Positions 24,301 through 36,891 are shown, counted from the first letter of the stretch. The stretch: DNA of 64,000 nucleotides from Amanita rubescens (GCA_015039365.1 WION01000001.1:930001-994000); one strand, 5' to 3'. Notes: generated by a model from the letters alone, not told the origin. A program made the numbers and translations.

Positions 24301-25061
24301 GAACCCATTCTGGAGATTGTTCTGCGAGTTGAAAAACACGGCGTTTGACGCGCGCTGGGATCTTCTTGGATTTCGAGGATGAAATTGACACCTCATATTC
24401 AAAAATTGATGCGTCAGGGAGTATGACGGGGAAATAGTTTGAACGGAGCTTGGTATTGCGACCGTCCTGTGCCGAAATCTGGACGAAGAGGAAACGACTT
24501 TCCTGCTTTCTGGAGTTCCTTTTCTTGAGCGCTCAATAACTTCAAAGAGTCCAGGAGTTTCTTTTGAGATTCATCTCGGAGACGACTATCGACTTGAATA
24601 TTCGCTGCAGGCTTGTATATTCTGCAAAGTATTTTTAAACGATGATCGTCGCGAACGATGTATGGAGACTCTTACGCTGGGCTACCAAATCCCATTCCAC
24701 GTCCTCGCCCCCCTCTGAAAGACTCTCCTCCATGCCCTCCATTCGTTGCAGGCTTGTATATTCTAAAAAGTATTTCGAGACGATGATCATCGCGCACAAT
24801 ATACTGAGACTCTCACGCTGGGTTAAATCCCGTTCCACGTCCTCGTCCCCCTCTGAAAGACTCGTCTCCACGCCCTCCACGACCCGTGCCTCTAAAATCA
24901 CCGCGCCCTCCTCCACGAGCGCCCCTGAACTCGCCGCCACCACCACGCCAAGCTTGGTTGCCATTCGTCTCCCCTCGTCCTCGCGCTGGGCCACCAAGTG
25001 GATTTCCGCGTCCGCGAAAGATAGCATCACCTCTTCCTCTGCCATAATTTCCCGAAGACAT
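21361..25061 (-). CDS. Argonaute protein with an RGG-rich N-terminus, multiple frame breaks
   Basis: RNA-guided silencing protein of the quelling/RNAi pathway. The start MSSGNYGRGRG is at 25061 and the stop at 21361. The order is: RGG/GRG-rich N-terminus, N domain with SFPLRPDFGTG and RSNYFPVILPDAS, a PAZ region (FYKPGNLADAINEFM, KISLIHLPGRYKTV), MID (KYGRTLKYPDLPLV, LLPPELCVI, QPPKIEYG) and PIWI. Catalytic stretches can be read as GIDVTHP, IYRDGVSE and KRHHTRFYP, so the slicer residues look conserved. The end reads NQMQRLTNDISYMFARAT and SPAYYADLACERG. Reading them needs about eight one-base corrections (near 21837, 22022, 22048, 22291, 22414, 22554, 23528, 24461), seven of them extra bases. 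Either the sequence is poor here or this copy is decaying. Confidence 0.88.
24601..24881. repeat. Tandem duplication of an RGG exon and its intron in the Argonaute gene
   Basis: Two copies with a 141-bp period: TTCGCTGCAGGCTTGTATAT at 24601 and the same with one change at 24742. Each copy holds a splice acceptor, a short exon coding YKPA...GGxGxESFRGGRGRG, and a donor. 141 is divisible by three and both copies keep the same splice phase, so the duplication adds one RGG exon in frame. The copies differ at many positions, so the event is not recent. Confidence 0.8.
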
Positions 25062-25609
25062 ATTCAAAAGCTGTACAGGGCGACTCAGAGATGGACGCAG
25101 ATTTAAGAAGGCAATCTTAATGTGTATATGAGGGGAACACGTGTCTAATTGGCTAGAAGTAACCTTATTCGGACCTTTTTCGTAGAATCTGTTCTGCACT
25201 ACCAACAGAAGGTTGTAAACCATTTCTATGTGCCTCTGGCAACATTCTGTACTTGTGAGAACTGTCGGGTCGCGTGTTGTTTTTCATCACGATCTGCACG
25301 GTATTCCATCTTTTGAGTCTGGAATTCCCATAGCCCGACCGAGAGTTTTGGTGTCTCCAATGGCAATCCCAAAACATAGTCTGAACATTTCAAATAGCAA
25401 TGCCTTTATATTTGGTACCGCAATTTTATCTGCTATGGTCGGAAACAGTATTTCCCAGTTTCTTGCGTTGGAGGTGGCCGATAAAACGCTGTCAAGGGGT
25501 GACTGGCAGCCCCTACATCATTTCCTATTCGCACCCTACTCCAATGTAAAAAGATCGGTCTTGGTGGGCCTTAGCTAAAAATAACTGTCCATGAGAAGCA
25601 GATGTGGGC
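25062..25609. other. Intergenic stretch upstream of Argonaute
   Basis: Holds the Argonaute promoter. A 116-codon ORF on the plus strand (25228-25578) has no recognisable domain and was not called. Confidence 0.4.
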
Positions 25610-26640
25610 ACAGATAGAAAAACCTAACCCATTCACAAACGAGCTGCACAATCTCGCGTAACGGCAAGTCAGAGTTCTCCACGACGTCTCTGCTTAGACG
25701 GCGTGGTGCTGATTCATAGTATTAAAAAAATACATATTTGCCCGTCAGATAGACAGAAACGGACTTCTGGAAGGCTGGGGAAAATCCTCAGATGGAAAAG
25801 TAAAGCGGTGCGTGCTGACACACTTTGCGGACCTCAGCAATGCAATCGCTTGACTAACGGCTTCCGGGATACAGGAGACCAAGCTTTGCTCGAGACTCTG
25901 GCGTTTGGCTTCAACGGGGAACAGGCGAGATACGGAATGCGTCTTCTCTGGATCCACCAGGAGCGAGCAACCGGTCTGCGAAGGCCGTGAGGCAAATCAT
26001 GAAGCGACAGTGTATGATGATCTGGCTGACCCTTGTAGTCCCTCACATCTTCGTACTCAATAACCGCATAGTTGATATTGCCGCTCAACCACAATTCATA
26101 AGAAACAGGGTGGGAGATTTGGACCCCATCTCCTTGAGTGATCCTCATCCCTGGGAGAATGGGGTTTGAGTCAAGGCAATCTCTGCCAACGCGAGCGGTA
26201 TTGCGTCAAGGATCATGCGTGAACCTGGTCCATACTACAATCAAGTATTCGGTTAAACGATCGAAGAGTGATTATCGCAAGACGTACGTCCATGTTAACG
26301 CGAGCATAGATCTTTATTCGAGAATGTAAATCCACAATTTCAGCCTCTGCTTTCGCGGGCTCAAAAATGAGCAGTTTTCTCGTGACTCCAGCCTTCTTGA
26401 GGTCTTCTGCTGCCACCATTGAGAAAGTCACTCTCTGGAGCATCATTGGCAATACCACATAATGTGTGGAATATGCACTGGTTTCTTGGCACCCTTTAGA
26501 ATGTTCTCCAACGCAAGAACATGATCCAAATTATGTGGAATTCTTCCTCCGTTTCTTCGATGTCATCCAACCCTGTCTTGAGGGCTTTGAGACGATTCAA
26601 CGTCATCCTCGTCTTCGAAAGGTCGACACCTGTTCTGACA
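25610..26640 (-). pseudogene. Decayed copy of a basidiomycete PD-(D/E)XK-nuclease-like protein
   Basis: Recognisable fragments follow each other in the right order but in different frames with stops between: HNLDHVLALENILKGAKKP, NGGSRRPQEGWSHEKTA, GMRITQGDGVQISHPVSYEL, WLSGNINYAVIEYEDV, LFPVEAKRQSLEQSL, CIPEAVSQAIALLRSA, and RRLSRDVVENSDLPLREIVQ. The order and wording match an uncharacterised protein family that is expanded in mushroom genomes; the E-A-K triad after the conserved beta strand is what a PD-(D/E)XK fold would show. The fold assignment is inference. No single splice model keeps the frame, so it is called a pseudogene. Confidence 0.5.
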
Positions 26641-26889
26641 TGTTTAAGGCAGAAACCAGTATATGACGTCACGACGAGCTAATAATATTAGTCGCAATTT
26701 TCCCAGGTCCCACAAAAACCGTTACTTTGCTGTTAAACTTGCCAGTTTGACCTGGCTCACTTTACTGTTGAGAAGCCTGATGGTTTTGGGACATTAATGG
26801 CTTTTACTTTCAGTAACCATCGAAGACCCCACGTCTGAAGCGGACCATCGATCACATGGTGTGACCGATAAGATTACTCAAACCCAACG

Positions 26890-29800
26890 ATGGTGACCAC
26901 TGAAAACCAACTGAATGCATTCATCACACGACAAAGGCTACTTTTATCGAAGGAGCGCGAGGCAGAAATATCTAGAAGTTCTCTTCTTTTGTCCAATTGT
27001 GGCCCGAAGTTGCTCGAACAGAAGGGATTGTCATTGGGTGGTCTCGGCGTTGTCAGTATCAACATCGGCCTTGGAGGCAAGACGTGCGCTGCCATTACTC
27101 TTCCTATTTTCCTGTCTTTGTTGATAGAATGAGAATAGCCTTGTTGAACTGGAAAGGCCAGCTGCATATCACTCAACGCCTTTATTTCCTCCACACAACT
27201 TCAGGCACGTAACATAGGTTGGTACTGTAGATAATGTCTCAATGCATAACAGAACTGGAGATCTGGCACGAATAGAACCACATGTAACATCTAATACATC
27301 GGCAAAGAAGCCTAAAAAAGCGCTCTCGTCAGCTTCCGAAGCGAAGGAAGGTCAGGCAGAGGGCGTCGTTTATAAGGTACCGAACGCGAGACCTTTAACC
27401 CATCATCTCACCGAATGTTAGGTCTCAGATATACGTATAGTGATAGCTTTGGACAAGTCGGATTCGACCACGGACGAGCTCGACCTGCCCGAACGGTGTC
27501 GAGTTGTCAAGCTAGCAAACAGCGTGACTTATGATAGGTGGGGGCGTTCTCGGCGGCCTATGCTAATACTGACTTGGTGCAGAATGGACAATGCTATAGA
27601 TTGTCTCGAAAAAAGGATCGCGGGACAAGTAAGAGCGATTCAGTGGTGTAGAACTTAAATGTTGACTGTTCAAGGACAACCGCGAATCTCCAGATCAGCA
27701 CCGACTAATGCAAGTACTACTAGGAATCGTCACTCCTTCGGCAAAGGTTCCAGCAGTAGATTTAAACTTTTTTGACTCTTCTTTGAATGCCAGCCAAAGA
27801 GAAGCTGTGCGATTTTCACTCGAGTCGCCAGAAGTAGCGTGCATACATGGGCCGCCAGGTAGTGTTCCCTTCCTACGAGTAACAGGCCTTGCGTCTAACA
27901 AATCGCAGGGACCGGCAAAACACATACCCTTATAGAGATAATTCGACAATTTACGTCAGTGACACCCTCCAATCCCAAGCGATTGCGTCTTCTTGTCTGC
28001 GGCGCGTCTAATCTCTCCGTCGATAACATCCTAGAGAGACTTTTGGCATTACCTTCAGATGAAAAACAGGAAAAATTGAAAGTAACCCGCCTAGGACATC
28101 CCGCTCGTGTTATGGCACATGAGAGCATACTTAATTCAACATTAGAAGTTCAGGCTTCTAAGACAGACCAGGTTCCTCTAGGAAAAAACAGATCCGTAAA
28201 ACACCTCGCTGACCCTTTCCCTAGGCGGCATTGGCAAAAGATGTTAAGAATGAGCTCGAAGAGACATTAGCCGTTCTGTCTGGAAAGGGAAAAGGTGCTA
28301 AAGGCAAGAAACCTAGAGGTGCTGAACGAAAGAAAATGTGGGAAGACGTCAAAGCGCTGAGGAAAGAGTGCGTTGTGATCTGTACATTATTCATTGCGTC
28401 ACACATCGCTGAAACAGGTACCGTCAACGCGAAGGTGGCGTTGTCAAGTCCGTATTGAGCGAGGCACAGGTAGGGTTCTTCCAATGCTATTCATATAGTG
28501 TTCTGCAGCTATAGATAGGTCGTCCTCGCCACATGTCATTCGTCTGGAGGAAGACAGTTGCAAAGCCTTGCGTTTGATGTTGTCATCATTGATGAAGCTA
28601 CCCAAGCACTGGAAGCAGTAAGGCATATTGAATACATCTGGTTTAATTACTCATCAATGACAAGGTATGTTGGATCCCGATCTTCAAAGCCAGGAAGTTG
28701 ATCCTTGCGGGTGATCCAATGCAATTACCTCCAACTGTATTGTCCATGGATCGTAATCGCGACAAGAAAAAGATACCCAGCGAGCAAGGCAAAAAGCAAT
28801 CAGCATCGGGAAATAAAAAAACGGCGAGGCTGACCGCCAAAGCTGCTGATGATTCGAAACAGCATACTAGAGAAAGCACAGAGGAGCATGAAAATGACAG
28901 CCGATCTACAGACGCTGATTCAGGAGTAGACGACGCTGATGTAGTTGCAGAGAAAATCCTGAGTACATCCTTGTCAGACAATAACCGGACGAAAAAGGTT
29001 GGAGATCCCGTGTTACGCCCACCAAAAACACTGGAGACAACGCTCTTTGATCGTCTTGAAAAGATGTATGGATCTGCTATCAAGCGCATGCTCGAGATTC
29101 AATATCGGTAAGCATTTGCCGGATTGACTTGGGAAAAAAAATCGACGCTAGCACCATTTCTTCCAGAATGCACGAACAAATTTGTACGTTCCCATCCAAG
29201 ACGCTGTATTCTTCACGCTTGAAATCGCACGAGTCTGTATCGACCCACCTTTTGGTGGATCTGCCCAATGTCCGGGCACACGCAGAACAAGGGCGCAGAC
29301 CTGATGAGGATGAGCTTAAAGAAGTGCTTGGCACCCCCGTCGTTTTCTTCGACACCGCCGGGTGCGAATATTTCGAGAGACAGGATACAGACGGAGGTGG
29401 CGATGAGGGAAGTAAATGCAACGAGAATGAAGCACTGGTGGTGAAGAATTGGGTTGAGCGTCTTGTAAGGGTGACCCTTGCCAAGCATCCCCAGGGAGAA
29501 GTTGACGAGAAATCTCTAGATCGGCGCTGGGATTAACCCAGAACAGATTGCTGTCGTCACACCGTACGTTGCAATTTTTTTCTGTGTCATTCACTCTGCG
29601 CCCAACTTTTGATCACAGGTACCAGGCCCAAGTGACGTTATTGACTTCTATGCTGCGACCGGCCCACGGCCCGAGTCTGGAGGTTGGGACAGTCGATGGA
29701 ATGCAAGGGCGGGAGAAAGAGGCCGTCGTGATCAGTCTTGTGAGGAGCAACGAATCGGTAAGTAACATGCCATTTTACAGAATTGAGTCCTAACGTTTTC

Positions 29801-30100
29801 CTCAGAGGGAAATCGGATTTTTGAAAGAGAAGAGACGATTGAATGGTAAGTATGTTTCTAGACTGATGGTGTTAATGTGATAATACACTAACTATTTCAC
29901 TAAATGTAGTTGCGATGACGCGGGCCAGACGGCATCTTGTGGGCGACTCCTCTATGTGAAGTAATACGAAGCTGACAGCTCCCGTCTATCAGTGTGTCGT
30001 CGGGGATTCATCAACTGTTCGTCACGGAGGGCGATACCTCGAAAACTGGATATCTTGGCTAGAGGAAAATGCAGATATACGGTATGCTGGTTTGGAATAA
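26890..30100 (+). CDS. HCS1: SMUBP2/IGHMBP2-type superfamily 1 helicase (Hcs1-like)
   Basis: ATP-driven 5'-3' DNA/RNA helicase of the Upf1-like group; yeast Hcs1 (DNA helicase A) associates with polymerase alpha. Seventeen exons from 26890-27083 to 29993-30100 join to 795 aa with no frame break. Motifs in order: N-terminal [30 protein letters not shown], the Walker [29 protein letters not shown] (motif II), [15 protein letters not shown] (III), MLEIQYRMHEQI (IV), [18 protein letters not shown] (V) and [17 protein letters not shown] (VI). A charged insert of about 100 residues follows motif III. Intron 27205-27252 fits only as GC-AG. It converges on the P-loop ATPase gene. Confidence 0.94.
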
Positions 30101-30308
30101 GTATGCAAGTGCGAGTAATGAGTGGTATGGTACAATGAGCGGCGGGGATGGTAAAGTTATACCCTGGTATACATCTAATCATCCAATTGGTCGTAGAGCC
30201 ACAGGCCTTTTTAATAAATAATGCAAAGAGGAAGGAAAAAAAAACATATAAAAGAATAACATGATTAGTGACGGACGCTCACAACGTGAAGAATTGAAAA
30301 AATGTCCC

Positions 30309-32991
30309 TCAATATTCGTCAGGGTCGATGACTGATGCATATTCGGATACCGAACCATCATCTTCGTATTCTTGCACGACTTCCTTCATGGCGTAACGCA
30401 TGATGGGTGTGATCGGAACCAATTTGGGACCAACCACTTCGAGCAACTCTTCCTCATCGTCGTAATATGGTGCTCCAATCTCGTGTTCAGGCACAGCGAT
30501 CATCTCTTCGTCATCTTCGGCGCCGGGGATGGGAACCGGGCTCGGATCATTCGGGGGAGCACCCAAGTGGTCTACGGCAGTCCCGCTGCTTTCGCCGCCA
30601 AAGTTACCTTCGCGATATCCCGGGGGGTTGAGTGCGCTGATTCCGCTGCGAATTCGGGTCTCCACACCCTCTTTTGTGACGGGCTCAGTCCACCGAAGGC
30701 CCAGTACTCTTCCCTTGACCATGGCATCTACCGCACGGACACCCATCTCGCGACAGAGCAGGAAATAGGGCAGATAGGGCGCTTCTTCTGGGCCTTGAAC
30801 GGTGCCTGTCTGACTGCCACGGCCAGACCGGCCCGCAAGTCTGCTCATGACTTTGAGCAATTGCATGGCGGTAAAGTCAGCCGCGTAAAATCCTGCTACC
30901 ATTGCGGTAACTCGATCGTCAGATAAGCCCACCGCGGTGATGCCCATGTCCGGGGTACCAGGAGATACTAATGGGCCGATTGTGCTTGGCGTATAAGTTC
31001 TGAAGCTTGCCGGACCCAGATTCGGGTGTAATAAACTAGGGTTGTTCACATGACTGCTAGAACTTGCCCCTGCTGGCGCAGTCTGTGGCTGCGGCGCTTC
31101 TGACTGGGAAGAGTGAATGATGTGAAGGTTCAGGAGGGCATGGGCTTGGAGGAAATGGGAAGACTGTTTTACTACGATGGGAAAATCAGCAAAGTTGGGG
31201 GGGCTGCCAGGTGTCCAAACGCTTACCATCGAGTGTGCCGTTAGAATTGACTATAGAAAGTCATTAATGGGGGATGAGGGGGATCATAAGATTGAGCTTA
31301 CTGTAATCCGTGATATAGTCCTTCCAATGTGCGAGCTTCCCACCGAATGCCTCGAACAATTGTTCAAAGTCAAGGCCAGGGCGTATCCGTTCCGGAACGC
31401 GGAGAAGCAAGTGATCCCGGAAAAATATTCGCGTCTCCGACTTTGAGCAATCTCCGATGGTGATAATCTAGAATGTGGTCAGAAAGTGAATACGAATGGG
31501 AAAACGGGCTAACTTTGCAATGTTGCATAACGTTAAGCTGTCGGAGCCAAGTCTGATAGAATGGATCGCTTGTGGCGTGGATAATATGACAAAGACGATC
31601 CTGTTTAGTTAGTACAAGCATGGATTCCAGGAGGCATTTCATCGTATCTGCCGATTTGATTAAAGTGGGACTGAAAGATAGCGTATATATATTAGATCTC
31701 GATTAGAGCCATGGTAAATTGGGAACGCACAGCCTATGAGCTTCATCCATGAAGATAACCTGTGAATCATTCTTCAGATTCATTTCTAATGTGAAGCGAG
31801 ATGATAAAGATCTAACCGGCATCTTCTTGGAGATTTTTGATTTGCCAATGTTCTTCTCTAACCCGTTAGGCTGTGGGTTCACCTGCGCAGGATACTTCTT
31901 CCTGAAGACCCGCTTGCGCAGGTTCCATCGTGCCTTCCGTTTAGTCGAGGCCAGTTCAATGGTCGTGTTATCCGACGTGCCAGTGCTCTGACGGCGTGGT
32001 CGCCACGCGCCTTTCTTCCCTTCATTTTCGTCCCCAGGTTGAAATTCTCGGTACTTGAGCAATGAACTCTAAAATCGATGTTTGTTAGCTACACCTCGGT
32101 AGTAGTTATTACGTAGACCTACTTGGAACAATTCCATCAACCGGGATATATCGCTTGTTCTGATGGAAGGGGCGATTGTCGATAATCCATGAGAGCGGAT
32201 TGGCTCGTCGTCGGACATCATTCTGTGCTCTACAGCGAGGCGGTCATGCTATGCGAACATGAGTACGAGCTAGGGGCCGCTTAACGTAACTGGCACTCGC
32301 CTTGAAGCACCATGCCTCTTTTCGGAAATCCTCGTATCCGTCGATGGTCGCTACTTCTTCAAAGTAGTTTTCCATTTGCTGGCTCAGGCTCATGTAGAGA
32401 CTCGCGAGGTCGGCGAATCCAGGAATTCTGAGGTCAAAGTGCAGGACATGGTATTGTTCGCGCGAGAGCACCTCGCGCAAGAGAGCAGTCTAGCATTGAT
32501 CAGCAAGCAAGCCATAGGGATAGAAGACATGCATTACCTTCCCAACAGAACTAGCGCCGAAGAGGATGGTGAATGAGGGCTCGCCGTCGAGCATACGTTC
32601 AATAGCCTTCATTTCGGCTTTTCTGGGAAAGAAATTTGGAAGACGAGAAAAGGTATGCTTGGCGCGCAATTGGGCCCGCTCCCGATTCTCTTCGAGCTCT
32701 TTGCGGGCTTCCTCGAGCAATCGCTTGGACTCTGACATATTACGCACAGCCTCTGCGGGCTGCCAGACATCAGGGTGTGATTAACTGCCAGGGGGATAGC
32801 AGACTTACGTTCAAGAGTACGCTGAGGACGTCGCGCATACCGAAGAAGTTTCGTTTATGAATCTCGTTGGGGAGGAAAGAATTACGTCTCCGTGGAATAT
32901 TGGAACGAAATAGCCAATGCATGGAGGGAAGATCATTACGGGATGCAGCACGATGAAGAGGCCTGCGAAGCTGCGTGGTATCGTGATTCAT
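30309..32991 (-). CDS. P-loop ATPase of the archaeal-ATPase-like (STAND-related) type
   Basis: Exons 32809-32991, 32538-32759, 32301-32489, 32123-32248, 31731-32068, 31514-31670, 31302-31467, 31227-31250, 30309-31171 give 755 aa with no frame break. The N-terminus is basic with a short PRRRNSFLPNE segment, then a coiled coil (ESKRLLEEARKELEENRERA), FFPRKAEMKAIERML, Walker A FGASSVGKTALLREV and Walker B DSQVIFMDEAHRL. A basic insert (KRKARWNLRKRVFRKKY) precedes Walker B. The C-terminal half is proline/serine-rich, then acidic, and ends YASVIDPDEY. Intron 32249-32300 fits only as GC-AG (GCGAGT); exon 8 is 24 nt. Related fungal proteins are uncharacterised; no function is claimed beyond ATP binding. 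Confidence 0.82.
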
Positions 32992-33145
32992 AACGAGGAG
33001 AAGTGGAAGAGGATTAAGGCAAGAGGAAAGAATGGAAAATTATAATGCGTTAAGCGTTTACATGTAAAGAACATTGGCGGTATTGCATAACGTGGACGCC
33101 GCGAGGTTAACATGAGGCAGACGCGCAGATCAAACTGCATCGCCA

Positions 33146-34918
33146 CTAGAACGCGCAACGACCTCGACCTACACCGCCCCGTGCTAACCTTTCTTCCTCA
33201 TCAGAATCGTCAATAAAACTGCTTTCATATGTGGAGTCTTCATCATCTTCCACCTCTACTTCCACTTCTTCTTCAATGTGCGCAAACAAAGGCTCATCCT
33301 CATCATCATCATCCTCATCCTCATGCCAAGTGAATCTCCCACCACCACCACCTCCATCCTCGTCCGTGTAATCCTCTTCATCTTCCGTGTCACTTTCCCC
33401 TCCACCAAAAGGCCAGATACCACCACCTTCCCTCCCTTCAATTCGATCGAGCATTTCTCCGAGTGACATCCCATTGCCATAAAATTCAACATCGCTGTCG
33501 TCGCCTCCAATTTCTACCACATCCTCTTCGTCTTCGTCTTCGTCATCACCGGGATGACCGGGATATAATCTATCGCAGCTGCTGCATCGCCCACCCCAAA
33601 TCTCATGCATACAGTCTAAGCACCGATAAACATGATCCTCGGCATCAAACATGCCCACATCCTCCAAAGGGCCATCAACGCGATCAGGCGCGAAGACAGG
33701 TTCGTCGTCTTCAGTCCAGTCTTGCCACCATGGATTGAATGGATGATGTCCACCAAATGAAGTCCGGATGGGACGAAATATTCTATGCCATGGATCGGTG
33801 GCACGTCCTTGCCTGTCGTTTGAAGACGATGCTCCACTTGCACCTGGTGTTTCGACAAGTTTGCTTCTTACCAGCGCGTTCACCATATCTTTCATACCCC
33901 ACACTTCTACAGGCCTTTCAGAGACGCGAGCACGACAAATCGGGCACGTTTTTCGTTTGTGAACATGAATACCGTTCGCAGGTGCACGACCTCGGTTGGC
34001 ATTTTGGTTATCAGCCTCGTTTTCTCCTGGACCGGGGGCAGTAAACCAGCGAACGAGGCAGTCATAGCAGGCGACGTGACCGCATGGTGCCAGCGCAAAC
34101 GGTTTGTAGAGTAGGTCCAAGCATATTTGGCAAGTCAGAGATTGCTGTACGCTAGTAAGATGCGTCTGATGTCTCTTAAGAAGCTGCAAAGCATTTGGAT
34201 AAGATTAGAAACTTGGATAACGACATGATCTGCTTACCTGTGACTGGGTTTCTAATTGCTGTTTTAAATCGTCTATAAGCTGCTGTGCAGCCATATCTAC
34301 TGGTTGGAGTTGTTCGTGAGCTATCGAGGAGTTCGGCGCGTGAGTTGACGGGGCTGATGAACGTGCCCTTTCTTGTGCCTTTTCTTTACCCTTGCCTTTG
34401 TCAGGGTTCTGATGGGCCAATAATAATATTTTAACGCCACAATTATGCCTCAGAGGCTAGACACATACGTTAACTTCTGCCACCACTTCTGCCACCACTT
34501 CCGCGCTCCTTTTGTTTGACTCCACGCGCCCGGAAGATCCAACAGTGACGGAACTAGCGGGAGTCACTTCAACGAGGGAATTTTCACGTTTACGCTTGGC
34601 TCGATCATCTTCTATTTCGGAAGTCACGACGGACATTTTTTTCTTCTTCCTCTTCCTTTTCTTGTCCTTTTCTTTACGAGGTGAACCCGCAGCTATGGGT
34701 TCAACAGAGGCTGCTGTCGAACTAGGAGGTGCGAGAGACTGAGATACGCCAATAACCGACGAGCTTGGCTCTAGATTGGTCTCCCGTTTGCGTTTCTTGT
34801 GCTTTCTATCAGTGCTGTGCTCGCTTTCAAGCGCATGAGGACGCTTCTGGCCAGCAGAATTGAGCGTATGGATCTGCAAAACGCTCGCGTTGCTCGGCTC
34901 GGGTGCAGGACTTGACAT
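33146..34918 (-). CDS. RING-finger protein, probable E3 ubiquitin ligase
   Basis: Exons 34469-34918, 34238-34408, 33146-34183 give 552 aa. The N-terminal 150 residues are basic and low-complexity with two nuclear-localisation-like clusters (DRKHKKRKRE and KKRKRKKKK). A short coiled coil (AAQQLIDDLKQQLETQSQ) leads into a RING domain: CQICLDLLYKPF, APCGHVACYDCLVRWF and TCPICRARV, with a long insert between the second and third ligand groups. A second cysteine cluster (YRCLDCMHEIWGGRCSSC) may bind another zinc. The C-terminal third is very acidic (DDDDEDEP and similar). A nuclear E3 is a fair inference; the substrate is unknown. The ATG is 93 bp from the stop of the PPR gene upstream. Confidence 0.88.
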
Positions 34919-35011
34919 CCAGTCAAAAAGGCTCAAGACCAAGATAGAAATTGCAGTGATCAAGTCTGGTCAATTGTTCACACGGGTATAAATATACACA
35001 AACACCCGCAT

Positions 35012-36758
35012 CTACTCGGCATCACTCCAACCCGTTTCCCGCGGAGTCCCCATTTGCTCATGCTCTTTAATCTCCCAAAGCAAACTTTTGGGAGCGGAAT
35101 ATCCAATTTCTCCCATCTCCTCGAAAGCCATTTTGTATCTTGAATCATTCGCTCTAATGCACCTTCTAATAATCTTAGCGTATATCCTGAGTGGGGGAAC
35201 ATGTCCAGCGGCTTTCATTTCTTCCAAGTAGAAGAAGGCATCTTCATACTTCTCCTGGGTTAAACATAGGTAGACCATCCTCTCGAACGTATCGTCGTTT
35301 GGCGTCAGGTTCGCTGCTTTCATCTGATCAAGGAGAACGTCACCCAGTTGTCGGTGTTTTGCAATGATGCATCCGTCTAGAAGGATATTGAACGTCTCTA
35401 TATCTGGATACGCACAGAGTTCTTCGAAGCTCTTGTATGAGCCCATGGCGCGTTGGAGGTCGCCAAGCTGCACCGACGCCTGAATAAGCACGTTGAGTGC
35501 AGTCGTATCAACCTGGCCGCGCTCCTTTTCTATTTCCTCGACTATTTTCCACGTGTTGTCTAGTGTCTCAACGGAATTGCCGATGGCATCAAGGATGGGT
35601 CGAGTGGTCTTTGAAGTTGGGGATATGTCGCGATTACGCATAATGCTAAGAGTTATCAGGGCCTCTTTGAGTTGAGAGTTGCGACAAAGTGCTGCTATGA
35701 TTGATGCGAAATGGTGTTCCTGCCACTCCACGCCAGCCGACTGGAGTACACGAAGCACGTCCGTAGCAAGGTCAGTTAGACCATGCCTCGCTGCGGTATT
35801 TAGGACAGCTAGGCAAACACCCTCATCTGGCGTAACGTCGAATTTGTCAACCATAATACTCCAGCAATGCGTCACTCCATCTCCCTGAACAGCGCAGGAT
35901 AATGAGAATAAGGGAAAAGGGAGGGAAAAGGGACTCACATATAATTCTTGTGCCGAACCAGCTAGACACTTCAACCATACGCTTTTGTCAAGCAGTGTGT
36001 TGGATTTTGACTCGAACCAAGTTGCCATGTCAATTGCGAGTCGCGGGTAGCCTAACTCCGCGGCTAGCATAACGACACTTTTTATAGCCTTCATCCCTGG
36101 CGTCAATTCACGAGACTTCAACTCGTGGAAGTAGCGAAGGGCGAGCTCAAGATTTCCGTCTTCTGCGTACATGACAATCAGGAATGAATAGGTCTTGCTA
36201 TCGGGTTGCAAGCCCAACCCATTCATCTTATCAAAAATCTTCCATAAAATGGGAGAGCATAGTTGACGGTGCGCCTGTCATTTTCATTGTCATTGACCAT
36301 TTTGGAAATATTCTGTGACGTACATGAATGAGAAAATTGAATATCTCTGTATCTGGCTTAATCCCAACCAACAGCATGTCATCAAGGATAGCCTGTGCAA
36401 GCCTCCATACACCGGCATTTGTGGCTGATTCCATCAACACCCGGTAGGTTTGAAGGTCAGGACGAGTGCCTTCTAGCTTCAGCTTCGCAGCGGCTTCGAG
36501 GCAGAGTGGTAATAATATTTTCCGTCGATGTGAAGCAGCATCGAAAAAAGCTTTGCCTGGGTTTTTCAATGCAACCGAGTTCTTTTGTTCGATTCTTGGG
36601 TCGGACCTGAATTTCCAGACCTGGTTTGAAGGGTGATGTATTCTTGGAGTGTGCAGGTTGTCAAGAGTCGAGGTTGTCGCATGCCTGACAAGCTGTGTAT
36701 GTCTGGAGGAGTCGAAGCATGCACGACGCAAGGATGAACTAGACACGGAGGAGAGCAT
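35012..36758 (-). CDS. Mitochondrial pentatricopeptide-repeat protein
   Basis: Exons 36324-36758, 35939-36274, 35012-35884 give 547 aa. The N-terminus MLSSVSSSSLRRACFDSSR is serine/arginine-rich without acids, as expected for a mitochondrial import signal. Repeats of the PPR type (about 35 residues, two helices) run through the rest, for example KPDTEIFNFLIH, QPDSKTYSFLIVMYAEDGN, TPDEGVCLAVLNTAARHG, YPDIETFNILLDGCIIAK and TPNDDTFERMVYLCLTQE. PPR proteins bind organellar RNA and act in its processing or translation; the RNA target cannot be read from the sequence. Divergent from the transporter with 133 bp between starts. Confidence 0.88.
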
Positions 36759-36891
36759 CTGGGCCGGAACGGACCAAAATTCCACCGGGAACGGAGCAGA
36801 TGCCAAATAGAAGCAAATAAGTAAGATCGAGAATTCTCACAACGAGCTACTAAAATAGGTTGGTTAACAACGGATTCGGACGCCGCACAGC

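Noticed and set aside
25228..25578. 116-codon plus-strand ORF
   Set aside because: No domain, and it lies in the likely Argonaute promoter region; insufficient evidence.
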